The position numbers and the translations under genes were made by a program. From Geobacter sp. (GTDB taxonomy: Bacteria; Desulfobacterota; Desulfuromonadia; Geobacterales; Geobacteraceae), in assembly GCA_003314535.1 (NCBI GenBank), contig POSG01000003.1:62001-126000 (forward strand): a DNA stretch of 64,000 nucleotides, written 5' to 3'. Numbering within the stretch: position 1 is the first letter of the stretch; every line of letters starts with the position of its first letter. Below are positions 35,044-42,832 of this stretch, in pieces. The notes beneath the pieces are model-generated. The model searched no databases and had not been told where the DNA came from. It saw only the letters and a list, made by a program, of their open reading frames with translations.

Positions 35044-36780
35044 TCAGAAATTCCAGAATTCGTCGATCTCGGCATCGGTGAAATCCCATACCGCGTTGTG
35101 CGGCGGCACGGCTTCCTCGAAGAATTCGGGGAGACGGTCATCCTTGTTGGTGAAACCGGCAGCAAGGTTGAAATCGTGCTCGGTCTTCAGGACATACTTG
35201 CCGAACTCGACAACTCCATTTGCATCGAGGTTCGTGCCATAGCGGGCATTGATCATCTCGTAAACGGCCGTGAAGGCCTCGGGGATGTCAAGCACCGGGA
35301 ATGCGACGAAAATGCACAGGCCGCAGCTGTCAACTGCAGCGGTCGCGATCTGCAGGTTGCGGGACAGCTCAACCTGGCCGACCTTTGACAGAGGATCAAC
35401 GAACCCGCCGACCTTCAGGATGTTGGTGGCGATGGTGTAGCCGGAGGTGTGGTCGGCGCCCATGGTGGTCGTGGCGTACGTGATGCCGATACCCTTGACC
35501 GAACGCGGGTCATATGCCGGGATGGCCTGGTTCTTTACAACAGGGATCCTGGTCAGACCATAGGTACGGCCGACGGAGCCGGCGCCGTTGCCCAGGATGC
35601 GGCCAAGAGGCGTTCCCATGCGCATATCCTCGTTATAGAGGCGGAATGCTTCGTTGCCGTCACCCCAGGGAAGGATCCCGGCTTCCATGGCTACGTTTAT
35701 CAGAACAGCGCCTTCGATGGAATCTATACCGATGTCGTCCATGACCCAGTCGCACTTGGCGATGATGTCGAGGTCCTCGATCAGGCCGTTGGCGCCCAGG
35801 CCCCATACCGTTTCATACTCGAAGCCGGAAGTGACATATTTGCCGTTGTTGTCCACATAGTGCTGGGAGCATTTGATGATACAGCCGGCGTGGCAGCCGT
35901 GGGTGGGGTTGCCGCCCCTGGCCACGATCATGTCGTGCATGGTCTCGCCGCAGATCTTGTTGGCGTGCTCGCAGGTGCCGTAGCGGAAGTTCTTGGTCGG
36001 AAGGCCGCCGGCCTCGTTCAGGATGTTTACCAGGACGTTGGTGCCGTAGGTGGGCAGGCCCTGGCCGCTGACCGGGTGGTCGAGCATCGCCTTGGCGAAG
36101 ATGCGCGCCTGGGTCTTGAATTTCTCGGGATCGGCGAGTTTCACGCCGGGGCCGCCGGTATCGTCGACGGTAATGTACTTTATCTTCTTGGAACCCATGA
36201 CCGCGCCGCCGCCGCCGCGGCCGTGGCTGCGGATATTGCCTTCCGGGTCCTTCACGGAAATGTTGGCGGAAGCCATTTTGTATTCACCGGCAGGGCCGCA
36301 TACGAGGACGCCGATTTTCTTGCCGAGCCGCTCGCCGACGATCCTGATCAGCTCATAGTTGCCCATGCCCTTGCCGACGAATTCGCTGTCTTCCTTGATG
36401 GTGGCGCCGTCATTGTTGATGTGGATGCTGTACCACTTGTCTTCCTTCGGCATGCCTTCGATGATGACTGCCTTGATGCCGAGCCTTTCCAGGTTCTGGC
36501 CGGCAGTGCCGCCGGCGTTGCTTTCCTTGATGCCGCCGGTAAGGGGGCTTTTGAAGCCGGCAGAGAGACGGCCGGAGTTGCAGCACGCAGTGGCGGTCAA
36601 CAGGCCCGGAGCGAATACCAGCTTGTTGTACTTGCCCAGCGCTTCACAGGTCGGCGGCACCTCTTTCGCCACTACCGTGGAAGTAAGCGCGCGACCTGCA
36701 AGGGGCGCCCACTCAGCCGGCACGGCTTCTACCGCAGTCGTGAGGTTCGTCATGTTGATACGGATAATCTTTTCTCCCAT
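35044..36780 (-). CDS. Aldehyde:ferredoxin oxidoreductase, tungsten-type (copy 1)
   Basis: 578 residues from ATG 36780, with AAGGAGGA upstream; the open frame extends further but without a site. Oxidises aldehydes to acids with ferredoxin (or the reverse) using a tungsten-pterin and a 4Fe-4S cluster. Seen: N-terminal domain with SGRLSAGFKSPLTGGIKESN and GTAGQNLERLGIKAVIIEG. The cluster cysteines are in HGCHAGCIIKCSQ, spaced C-x3-C-x3-C rather than the C-x2-C-x3-C of Pyrococcus AOR, and the late cysteine is in VDSCGLCIFV. Also GITYATTTMGADHTSGYTI near the pterin. Transcribed away from the MocR gene; no ferredoxin subunit gene adjacent. 47% or so of positions look shared with copy 2 by eye, not computed. 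Confidence 0.93.
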   Translation of the reverse strand: MGEKIIRINMTNLTTAVEAVPAEWAPLAGRALTSTVVAKEVPPTCEALGKYNKLVFAPGLLTATACCNSGRLSAGFKSPLTGGIKESNAGGTAGQNLERLGIKAVIIEGMPKEDKWYSIHINNDGATIKEDSEFVGKGMGNYELIRIVGERLGKKIGVLVCGPAGEYKMASANISVKDPEGNIRSHGRGGGGAVMGSKKIKYITVDDTGGPGVKLADPEKFKTQARIFAKAMLDHPVSGQGLPTYGTNVLVNILNEAGGLPTKNFRYGTCEHANKICGETMHDMIVARGGNPTHGCHAGCIIKCSQHYVDNNGKYVTSGFEYETVWGLGANGLIEDLDIIAKCDWVMDDIGIDSIEGAVLINVAMEAGILPWGDGNEAFRLYNEDMRMGTPLGRILGNGAGSVGRTYGLTRIPVVKNQAIPAYDPRSVKGIGITYATTTMGADHTSGYTIATNILKVGGFVDPLSKVGQVELSRNLQIATAAVDSCGLCIFVAFPVLDIPEAFTAVYEMINARYGTNLDANGVVEFGKYVLKTEHDFNLAAGFTNKDDRLPEFFEEAVPPHNAVWDFTDAEIDEFWNF

Positions 36781-36981
36781 TCCTTCCTCCTTATCCTTGT
36801 TGTGCGGCTTCGGCGGAATTTCCGCATCAAGGGGAATCACCGGGTTCATGGTGACGCGCGACGGGTCTGCCCAGGCCATCGCCTCCCCGCGGAAATATCA
36901 CCGCACTTCCGCTGTTTAGGTTGTTTACAAGGTACGTGAAAACTGGTAAGAATAACAGATGCAGAAAATGCGTTTTGTGGC

Positions 36982-37042
36982 CAGTACAGTTTCAGGGGTT
37001 GCCGAAGTGTACCTGTACAAAAATGAAAATCTGTATACACTG
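36982..37042. promoter_or_regulatory. Repeated CTGTAC boxes in AOR/MocR divergent region
   Basis: GTACAG (36984-36989), CTGTAC (37013-37018) and CTGTATAC (37031-37038) lie in the intergenic region between the divergent AOR and MocR-type genes. The last two are direct repeats with starts 18 nt apart; the first is inverted. GTGTAC at 37007-37012 abuts the second box. Direct repeats of this kind are the usual MocR-family operator form, so this is the likely autoregulatory and AOR-regulating site. Confidence 0.55.
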
Positions 37043-37077
37043 AAATAGAAAACCGCATGACTTCTTCAGGAGGATTG

Positions 37078-38526
37078 ATGGGAAGCAACCGACGCAAGCC
37101 AGCCGCCCGGGACGATTCGTTCATGTATGAAAGAATTGCCGAGCGCATCGCAAAACTTATTCGCAAAGGAACATACAGGACCGGCGAAAGGATTCCTTCA
37201 GTCAGAAGCCTCAGTACCCAGATGAAGGTCAGCATCTCCACCGTGGTAAAGGCCTATTTCCACCTGGAAAACCGGGGCATGATAGAGGCCCGCCCACAGT
37301 CCGGCTACTATGTCCGGCACCAGCCTGTTCAGGCGGCGGTTGAGCAGGAGCACGCCCTGTCGACCGCAATCCCGACCCTGGTCAGTGTCAACGAACTGGT
37401 CATGATGGTGATGCGGGACGGCAGCAACCCCGACCTGGTGCCGCTCGGGCTGGCCGCGCCCAACCCGGAGAACCTTCCGGTGGACAAGCTGAACCGGATC
37501 CTGTCCAATGTCGCGCGCCGCAACAGGAACCAGGGGGTCTCCTACGATTTTCCCCCGGGGTGCGAGCGCCTCCGCGTGCAGCTGGCACAGCGTGCCCTGA
37601 GGACCGGCTGTTCCCTCACGCCGGACAAGATCGTCATCACCAGCGGCTGCCTGGAAGCGGTGATGCTCTCTCTGAGAGCAATCTGCCGTCCGGGAGACAC
37701 CGTTGCTATCGAGACCCCTATTTTTTACAACCTGCTGCAGGTGATCGAAATGCTGGATCTCAAGGCGCTGGAGATACCTACACACCCGGTAACGGGCATG
37801 AGCCTGTCCGCTTTGCGCTACGCGCTTGACCAGACCACTGTGCATGCCTGCATGGCCATTCCCAATTACAACAATCCCTTCGGCAGCTGCATGCCGGATG
37901 AGAAAAAAATGGAGCTGGTGAAGCTCCTGGCAAAGCACAACATCCCGTTGATTGAAAACGACGTTTACGGCGACCTGGGATTTTCATCCATACGCCCGAG
38001 GATCGCGAAAAGCTTTGACAAGAAGGGGCTGGTAATCCACTGTTCGTCCTTTTCCAAGACCCTTGCCCCGGGCTACCGGGTCGGCTGGGTAGTTGGAGGC
38101 AGGTTCCAGGAAAAAATCGAACGCATGAAAGCAGTCAGCAACATCGCCACGGCAACCCTCCCACAACTGGCCATTGCCGAGTTTCTCGCCACCGGGGGAT
38201 ACGATCAGTACCTGAGGAAGATCCGGGGGATCTACAGCCGCCAGACGTCGCTGATGGCCCAGGCCGTGACAAGGTCGTTCCCGCGGGGGACAAAAGTCAG
38301 CTCACCGCTGGGCGGGTTTGTCCTCTGGGTAGAAATGCCGGAGAAAGTGGACTCGATAAAGCTCTACGAGCAGGCGCTGCGGGCCGGTATCACCATTGCG
38401 CCCGGCCAGATCTTTTCCGCTTCCATGAAATACCCGAATTTCATCCGGCTCAATTCTGCCTACTGGTCCAAGGAAATCGAGGACGCAATAACGGTCATCG
38501 GTACCCTGGCAAAGGGAATGACATAG
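37078..38526 (+). CDS. MocR-family regulator (GntR HTH fused to aminotransferase fold)
   Basis: 482 residues. ATG 37078 is chosen because AGGAGG lies at 37068-37073; ATG 37057 has no site. The N-terminal GntR winged helix (about 18-85) includes AERIAKLIRKGTYRTGERIP, SVRSLSTQMKVSISTVVKAY and GMIEARPQSGYYV. The rest is a fold-type I aminotransferase: YDFPPGCERLRVQLAQRAL, NYNNPFGSCMPDEKK, and the PLP-lysine region CSSFSKTLAPGYRVGWVVGG. MocR proteins use PLP or its adducts as effectors. Divergent from the AOR gene, which it most likely controls. Confidence 0.9.
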   Translation: MGSNRRKPAARDDSFMYERIAERIAKLIRKGTYRTGERIPSVRSLSTQMKVSISTVVKAYFHLENRGMIEARPQSGYYVRHQPVQAAVEQEHALSTAIPTLVSVNELVMMVMRDGSNPDLVPLGLAAPNPENLPVDKLNRILSNVARRNRNQGVSYDFPPGCERLRVQLAQRALRTGCSLTPDKIVITSGCLEAVMLSLRAICRPGDTVAIETPIFYNLLQVIEMLDLKALEIPTHPVTGMSLSALRYALDQTTVHACMAIPNYNNPFGSCMPDEKKMELVKLLAKHNIPLIENDVYGDLGFSSIRPRIAKSFDKKGLVIHCSSFSKTLAPGYRVGWVVGGRFQEKIERMKAVSNIATATLPQLAIAEFLATGGYDQYLRKIRGIYSRQTSLMAQAVTRSFPRGTKVSSPLGGFVLWVEMPEKVDSIKLYEQALRAGITIAPGQIFSASMKYPNFIRLNSAYWSKEIEDAITVIGTLAKGMT

Positions 38527-38603
38527 GCATTTTCCGAACTGGAAACCGGCTTGTGCCCGTACGAAAGAACCGCGAGATATCCCTGGCCAGCAAAGCTCTA
38601 CCA

Positions 38604-38639
38604 CTCCCCTCATCCTGAATTCACATGGGATGAGGGGAG
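38604..38639. terminator. Hairpin between convergent genes
   Basis: Perfect 12-bp stem CTCCCCTCATCC (38604-38615) / GGATGAGGGGAG (38628-38639), 12-nt loop. It lies between the ends of the MocR gene (+) and the next gene (-), so it could end both transcripts, although neither side has a T run. Confidence 0.5.
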
Positions 38640-38659
38640 GCGCCATGTGCTTGAGTAGT

Positions 38660-39181
38660 TCAGTGAAGCAGGTGTTTATTGGATATTACTGTGAATTTGT
38701 GCGAGATCAGATACCAGATTTCGTTTTTGAAAACCGCTGTTTCTCTGCCGGAGCCGCCCTCCTGGAAGAACAACTTCCCGACCAGGATGTCCTCCGTTGT
38801 ATCGCAGACACAGATTTTCGCCGGTTCGAACCCACCCGATACCTGGCCGAAATTCAAGCCAGAGTAATAATCGCTGACAACGATATCCCCTTTCTTGATC
38901 TCGCTGTTATGAACCGCCCTTATAATATCGGGAAAGGTTTCCCGCAGTAGTGCGTACCTCTTAAGGATTCCGATATATGTATCTGCTATGGCATTCCAGA
39001 AAGGATGCCTGCTGTCATAGAGTTCAGCCCTCTCTACAGCCCTGAGAGTCATGTTCACCACTTTCGGAGTTGCGATACTCTTGAGCTCTTCCAGCATATG
39101 GCGCGGCAAGAGCAGTCCCGCATTAAGAGAGGAAGTCTTTCTTGCCGGCAGGCAAAAGTTTTGAATTCCTATTTTCGGCAT
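38660..39181 (-). CDS. Hypothetical protein (173 aa)
   Basis: ATG 39181 has AAGGAGAT upstream and is preferred over the upstream start at 39208. Soluble protein without signal peptide or membrane helix. Features seen: FCLPARKTSSLNAGLLLPRH at the N-terminus, a helical centre (VVNMTLRAVERAELYDSRHP) and a beta-rich part with GDIVVSDYYSGLNFGQVSGG and ICVCDTTEDILVGKLFFQEG. No family recognised. It stands alone between the MocR gene and the MFS gene and may belong to the aldehyde-oxidation region by position only. Confidence 0.65.
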   Translation of the reverse strand: MPKIGIQNFCLPARKTSSLNAGLLLPRHMLEELKSIATPKVVNMTLRAVERAELYDSRHPFWNAIADTYIGILKRYALLRETFPDIIRAVHNSEIKKGDIVVSDYYSGLNFGQVSGGFEPAKICVCDTTEDILVGKLFFQEGGSGRETAVFKNEIWYLISHKFTVISNKHLLH

Positions 39182-39341
39182 TTTCCCATCTCCTTTTCTC
39201 TCAAGCAAATGTTATGTTTTTGATTATATAACGGGTTACGCAATGTTCCATCTCTCGTATCACAGTCAATGAACGATCCGCCCATAACTCCACGATTTCG
39301 ATTTCACCGCCCCTTTGCCTGATACCAGGTGGACTGTGGGT

Positions 39342-39383
39342 AAAAGCCCCCTCTCCCAACTAAAGATTTAATTGGAAGAGGGG
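39342..39383 (-). terminator. Terminator of MFS transporter gene
   Basis: CCCCTCTCCCAA (39348-39359) and TTGGAAGAGGGG (39372-39383) form a stem with one mismatch and a 12-nt loop. On the minus strand it is followed by GCTTTTA (39341-39346). It lies 33 nt after the MFS stop. Confidence 0.7.
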
Positions 39384-39416
39384 AAATGCATTCTATGGAG
39401 GAAAGGAAAACAAACA

Positions 39417-40697
39417 TCAGTTCGCCGCAACGTCGCCTGCAAGTTCGCCGGACGCGGCAGGCTGTTTTCTCCTGAAACACGAGATCAGGAGGATGCCTGC
39501 GATTGCAGCCCCGGAAATCAGGGCGAGGGCGGTGAAGAAACTGCCCGTGACGGCTATCGACTTGCCGCCGAGATAGAGGCCGAGGGCGCCGCCGAAGGTG
39601 CCGACACCGAAGCAGAATCCCATCATCCTGCCGATGATGCTCAGGGGATAGTTGACTGCAATCGTTGCGCTGAGCGAGGCATTCATGAAGGGGATTCCCC
39701 AGCCGGCCATCATGAGGCACACGGCAAGGGTTGAAACATTCCCGAATACCGAAGGCTTGAGGATCAGATAGGTAAACAGTCCCGAAAGCACGAAACCCAT
39801 GATAACGGCGGGTTTGGGGTTTCCCTTGGCGATCTTGTCAAAGAACAGGCCGCCGACAAAGGGGGCGAATATCCCCACCGAGGTGAGCGCCAGGGAAAGG
39901 TTGCCAGCCGAGACCGGCGGCAGGCCCACGCCCATGGGAACTGGGGCGGCCAGGTATGCGGGCACCAGGTTGTACAGGCAATAGAGCCCCCAGGAGTTGC
40001 AGATGATCACTGCCGTGATGAGCCACGTTTTCGGCTGTGCCAGGGCCTTCCCGAAGGTGATGTCCCCGCTGCCGGCGGACATGGCGGCCTGAAGGGTTTT
40101 GATCACTTCCGGCGAGGGCGCCTGTCTCGTGAAGAGGAGCACCAGCAGTATCGCCGCCCAACCCGGAAGCGACATGACCGCCACCATTTTCTGCCAGCTG
40201 CCCGATGCGGCAAAAAGAGCAGGCGCAGCGATCACCCCGATGGTCGAGCCGATGGATATGGCCCCGAACAGAACGCCTGAAGCGAGCCCCTGTTCCTTGG
40301 GAGGAAACCACAGCGCCAGGATGGGGCCGATGGTTGCAAAGACGAATCCCACCGATGCCCCCTGGATCAGCCTTCCGACAAAAACCGCGTTAAAATCGTT
40401 CCCTATGGCCGGCATGATCGCCGCCGGGACCGATGTGCAGAGCAGGCCAAGTACAAGGGCTGTAGTAATACCGTACTTGTCGCAGACTACACCCCCGATA
40501 CTCAGCACGACGGCCACCGACAGCACAAAACCCATCATGAGGTTAGTGGCCATTCCCATGTTCACTCTCAAAGTGGCGGCAACATCACCCAGAACAGGGG
40601 CAAAAACGATCATATTGACATAAAGCGACATGATCGCCACGCTGCCTGCCAGCAAAACAAGCCATCTATGGCTGGAATACACTGATTTTTCCTGCAT
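39417..40697 (-). CDS. MFS transporter
   Basis: 426 residues from ATG 40697, with GGAGGTG upstream. About 12 membrane helices of the major facilitator type. The loop 2-3 signature reads GGVVCDKYGITTALVLGLL, and helix 4-5 has GRLIQGASVGFVFATIGPIL and ALWFPPKEQGLASGVLFGAI. The overall style is that of the nitrate/oxalate/cyanate-type facilitators (anion or small-acid carriers), but substrate is not fixed by sequence. It is the last gene of the AOR/ADH row and ends in its own terminator. A hairpin at 40787-40818 separates it from the upstream gene, so it may have a separate promoter. Confidence 0.88.
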   Translation of the reverse strand: MQEKSVYSSHRWLVLLAGSVAIMSLYVNMIVFAPVLGDVAATLRVNMGMATNLMMGFVLSVAVVLSIGGVVCDKYGITTALVLGLLCTSVPAAIMPAIGNDFNAVFVGRLIQGASVGFVFATIGPILALWFPPKEQGLASGVLFGAISIGSTIGVIAAPALFAASGSWQKMVAVMSLPGWAAILLVLLFTRQAPSPEVIKTLQAAMSAGSGDITFGKALAQPKTWLITAVIICNSWGLYCLYNLVPAYLAAPVPMGVGLPPVSAGNLSLALTSVGIFAPFVGGLFFDKIAKGNPKPAVIMGFVLSGLFTYLILKPSVFGNVSTLAVCLMMAGWGIPFMNASLSATIAVNYPLSIIGRMMGFCFGVGTFGGALGLYLGGKSIAVTGSFFTALALISGAAIAGILLISCFRRKQPAASGELAGDVAAN

Positions 40698-40782
40698 CGC
40701 ACACCTCCGCATGATTACTGTATTTCTCGTTGGTTCCGAACACTCTTGCCGTCCGGTTTGCTGCAGATGAAGCTTCCGGAAA

Positions 40783-40818
40783 AGCTCCCTCTTCCGCAAA
40801 GGATGCTGCGGAAGAGGG
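40783..40818 (-). terminator. Terminator upstream of MFS gene
   Basis: Perfect 12-bp stem CCCTCTTCCGCA (40787-40798) / TGCGGAAGAGGG (40807-40818), 8-nt loop, followed on the minus strand by AGCTTTTCC. It lies about 140 nt after the stop of the membrane-protein gene at 40957. Confidence 0.7.
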
Positions 40819-40956
40819 GAATCACATGGGTTGGAGGATGACTACTTGCTTTCTTCCATAAGGGCAGTTACGGAGGAAAGATGCTACAAGGAAAGGAAGA
40901 TATTTACTTTACAGCATTTCGCAGCCGGAACAATTACTGGCCACGCAGGCCGGACA

Positions 40957-41670
40957 TCATGCAAATGCCTCGACCTCTCTCGGAACTTTCTTGCGGCCTG
41001 CCATTCCCAGCAGAACTCCCAGCACTATGCCGAGTGCTGCGGCAAAGAGTATCTGGAAGTTCGGAGGCAGGAGGAAGGTGACGGTATGGGCCGGAATCCA
41101 GAAAAGCGGCAGGGTTTTCTTGAAGACAAAGCCCCACATGACCGACCAGTCGATTTCCTGCAGGATGCGTGCGAAGTCGATGGGCCGGAAAAAGCCCTTC
41201 AGGGTGCCGCCTGTTTTCAGGATGTGCATGTCGGTGATCTTATGGAACGTCATGAAAACCGGAGCGAACATCAGGTTCATCGTCACGCTTATGGAAAATG
41301 CCGCTATCAGCTTGTGGATCGAAAAGGCGCCGGCCATGACCTTTTCCGGGAGAGCATAGACATAGTGTCCCACGAATTCCGGCGTGCCGACGGCAAAGAT
41401 GGAAAACGCCATCTTGATGACCACGCCCAGGCATCCCCACACCAGAGCCCGGGGAAGCAACCCGAATCCGGGCCGGTTGTAGACTCCCTGGGTTATGCGA
41501 AGAGCAATGGATTCCCCCAAGGTGGCCAACAGGGCAAACTGGATGAAACTCATGGCGATCTTGTGGGAATGAAGCGCTTCCACATAGAATTGCATCACGT
41601 TCTCCCACAACAGGAACGGAGCAGTCACTGCAGTCAGGCAAAAAACAAAAATCAGATCATTCTTTTTCAC
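40957..41670 (-). CDS. Integral membrane protein, Mpv17-like
   Basis: 237 residues from GTG 41670, with GGGGGAG upstream. About six hydrophobic segments. The C-terminal stretch TLPLFWIPAHTVTFLLPPNF followed by QILFAAALGIVLGVLLG resembles the W-P-x5-NF-x3-P pattern near the end of Mpv17/PMP22 proteins, which are known from eukaryotic organelles and occur sporadically in bacteria. I make that link from memory of the pattern and am not certain. Lies 139 nt downstream of the outer-membrane protein gene, in the AOR/ADH row, suggesting a role in handling the substrate. Confidence 0.6.
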   Translation of the reverse strand: MKKNDLIFVFCLTAVTAPFLLWENVMQFYVEALHSHKIAMSFIQFALLATLGESIALRITQGVYNRPGFGLLPRALVWGCLGVVIKMAFSIFAVGTPEFVGHYVYALPEKVMAGAFSIHKLIAAFSISVTMNLMFAPVFMTFHKITDMHILKTGGTLKGFFRPIDFARILQEIDWSVMWGFVFKKTLPLFWIPAHTVTFLLPPNFQILFAAALGIVLGVLLGMAGRKKVPREVEAFA

Positions 41671-41809
41671 TGTACTCCCCCGATTTGGTGGCTTCTTCAG
41701 TCTGGTCCGAACGAAACCCGCATTCTTCGGGTCAACGCAATCCGTCCGTTATCCAGTGCCCGGCAAATGGCCGCAAACGTGCAGGTCATGCCTGCATCGA
41801 AGCGCGGCA

Positions 41810-42733
41810 TCAGAACGCCCTGGTAAAATTGAGGCTGGTCATTATCCCCTCGGTGCGGTCCACTGCGCCGAATTCAAAGTTGGTCCGCAATTCCACGAGT
41901 GTTTTCCACTTGGGTATCGCAAAGCGGATTTCCGGGCCGACGGCAAAAACCCGGTCATGCACTTTGTCCCAGGTAGCGTCCCTGCCGCTGTCGTCAGAAA
42001 CCTGGAACTGGGCATAGCCCACGACTCCCACCTCAAAGCCTTTGAGGGGACCGAACTGCACGGAGGAAGGAAGCGCCTTCCCGATGCCCCACTCGAAATG
42101 GAAGTCGTCGCCCATCTGCACTTCATGGCCGCGCTGCTGGCTGTGGATCTCGTAGCGGCCGAGCCAGGAAAGGCTCCACGTCTTGGCCTTGTCGGGATAG
42201 TAGGTGCCACCGACATCAAACTGCCCCGTCCAGTAACCTTTGCCCGCCCCGCCCGGATGATTGGGGTCGTAATGACCGAGCGGTATCCAGGCCATCAGGC
42301 CGATGACCGCGTCCCACTGTTCCCCGTGCCAGGAAATGGCCACCGGTTCCACGACGCAATCCCCCAGGGAAACACGGCTGTCATGCAGGCCGCCAGCGTT
42401 GAAATCTGTGTATACGACGGGAATAACGACGTTCGGGAGCCAATCCCCGCCGAATATCTTTATATTGGTCACCCATATGGGCCGGTGGACCTGTGCATAG
42501 ACGAATACGTCCAGGTCCGCCGGAAGCTTCTTGCCGTCAGCCCCGGTCAAGGTGTCGGTGTGATAGAAGAAATTGTAGAGACGGTAATAAAATCCCGGTG
42601 GACCGACCGTGGCCACCTTGATCCCTTCCCCGCCGTTGGTGAAATGGTTGCCGGTCGGTCCGGCAACCCCTGTACCCGCCATAATGAATAAGCAGACCCC
42701 TGCCAACAACAACGCGCGCAATCGAATTTCCAT
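41810..42733 (-). CDS. Outer-membrane protein, phenol MetA-pathway type
   Basis: 307 residues. Signal peptide (LRALLLAGVCLFIMAGTGVA, cleaved after about residue 25), then a beta-barrel-like sequence of alternating polar/hydrophobic strands ending in Phe (TSLNFTRAF), typical of outer-membrane proteins. Motifs seen: HFTNGGEGIKVATVGPPGFY, SLGDCVVEPVAISWHGEQWD and LMAWIPLGHYDPNHPGGAGK, which match the MetA-pathway family often found with aromatic-compound degradation genes. Likely a channel for a hydrophobic substrate. ATG 42733 has GGGGGAGATG upstream. Confidence 0.82.
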   Translation of the reverse strand: MEIRLRALLLAGVCLFIMAGTGVAGPTGNHFTNGGEGIKVATVGPPGFYYRLYNFFYHTDTLTGADGKKLPADLDVFVYAQVHRPIWVTNIKIFGGDWLPNVVIPVVYTDFNAGGLHDSRVSLGDCVVEPVAISWHGEQWDAVIGLMAWIPLGHYDPNHPGGAGKGYWTGQFDVGGTYYPDKAKTWSLSWLGRYEIHSQQRGHEVQMGDDFHFEWGIGKALPSSVQFGPLKGFEVGVVGYAQFQVSDDSGRDATWDKVHDRVFAVGPEIRFAIPKWKTLVELRTNFEFGAVDRTEGIMTSLNFTRAF

Positions 42734-42787
42734 GACATCTCCCCCATCTTTCCGAATGTTGTGGCTACGTTTGCCCGAAACACATGG

Positions 42788-42828
42788 TCACCGGCGACAG
42801 GGAGGAAAGCCCTCCCCATCGCCGGTGA
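42788..42828 (-). other. Nested intercistronic hairpin after AOR copy 2
   Basis: Outer 10-bp stem TCACCGGCGA (42788-42797) / TCGCCGGTGA (42819-42828) encloses a second stem GGGAGG (42800-42805) / CCCTCC (42810-42815). It begins 4 nt after the AOR stop and lacks a strong T run, so it may be a partial terminator or mRNA-stability element that lowers expression of the downstream outer-membrane gene. Confidence 0.6.
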
Positions 42829-42832
42829 TCGG

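Noticed and set aside
35449-36939. 496-residue open frame opposite the first AOR gene
   Set aside because: It is the antisense shadow of a GC-rich gene; the AOR on the other strand has full family motifs and a ribosome binding site.
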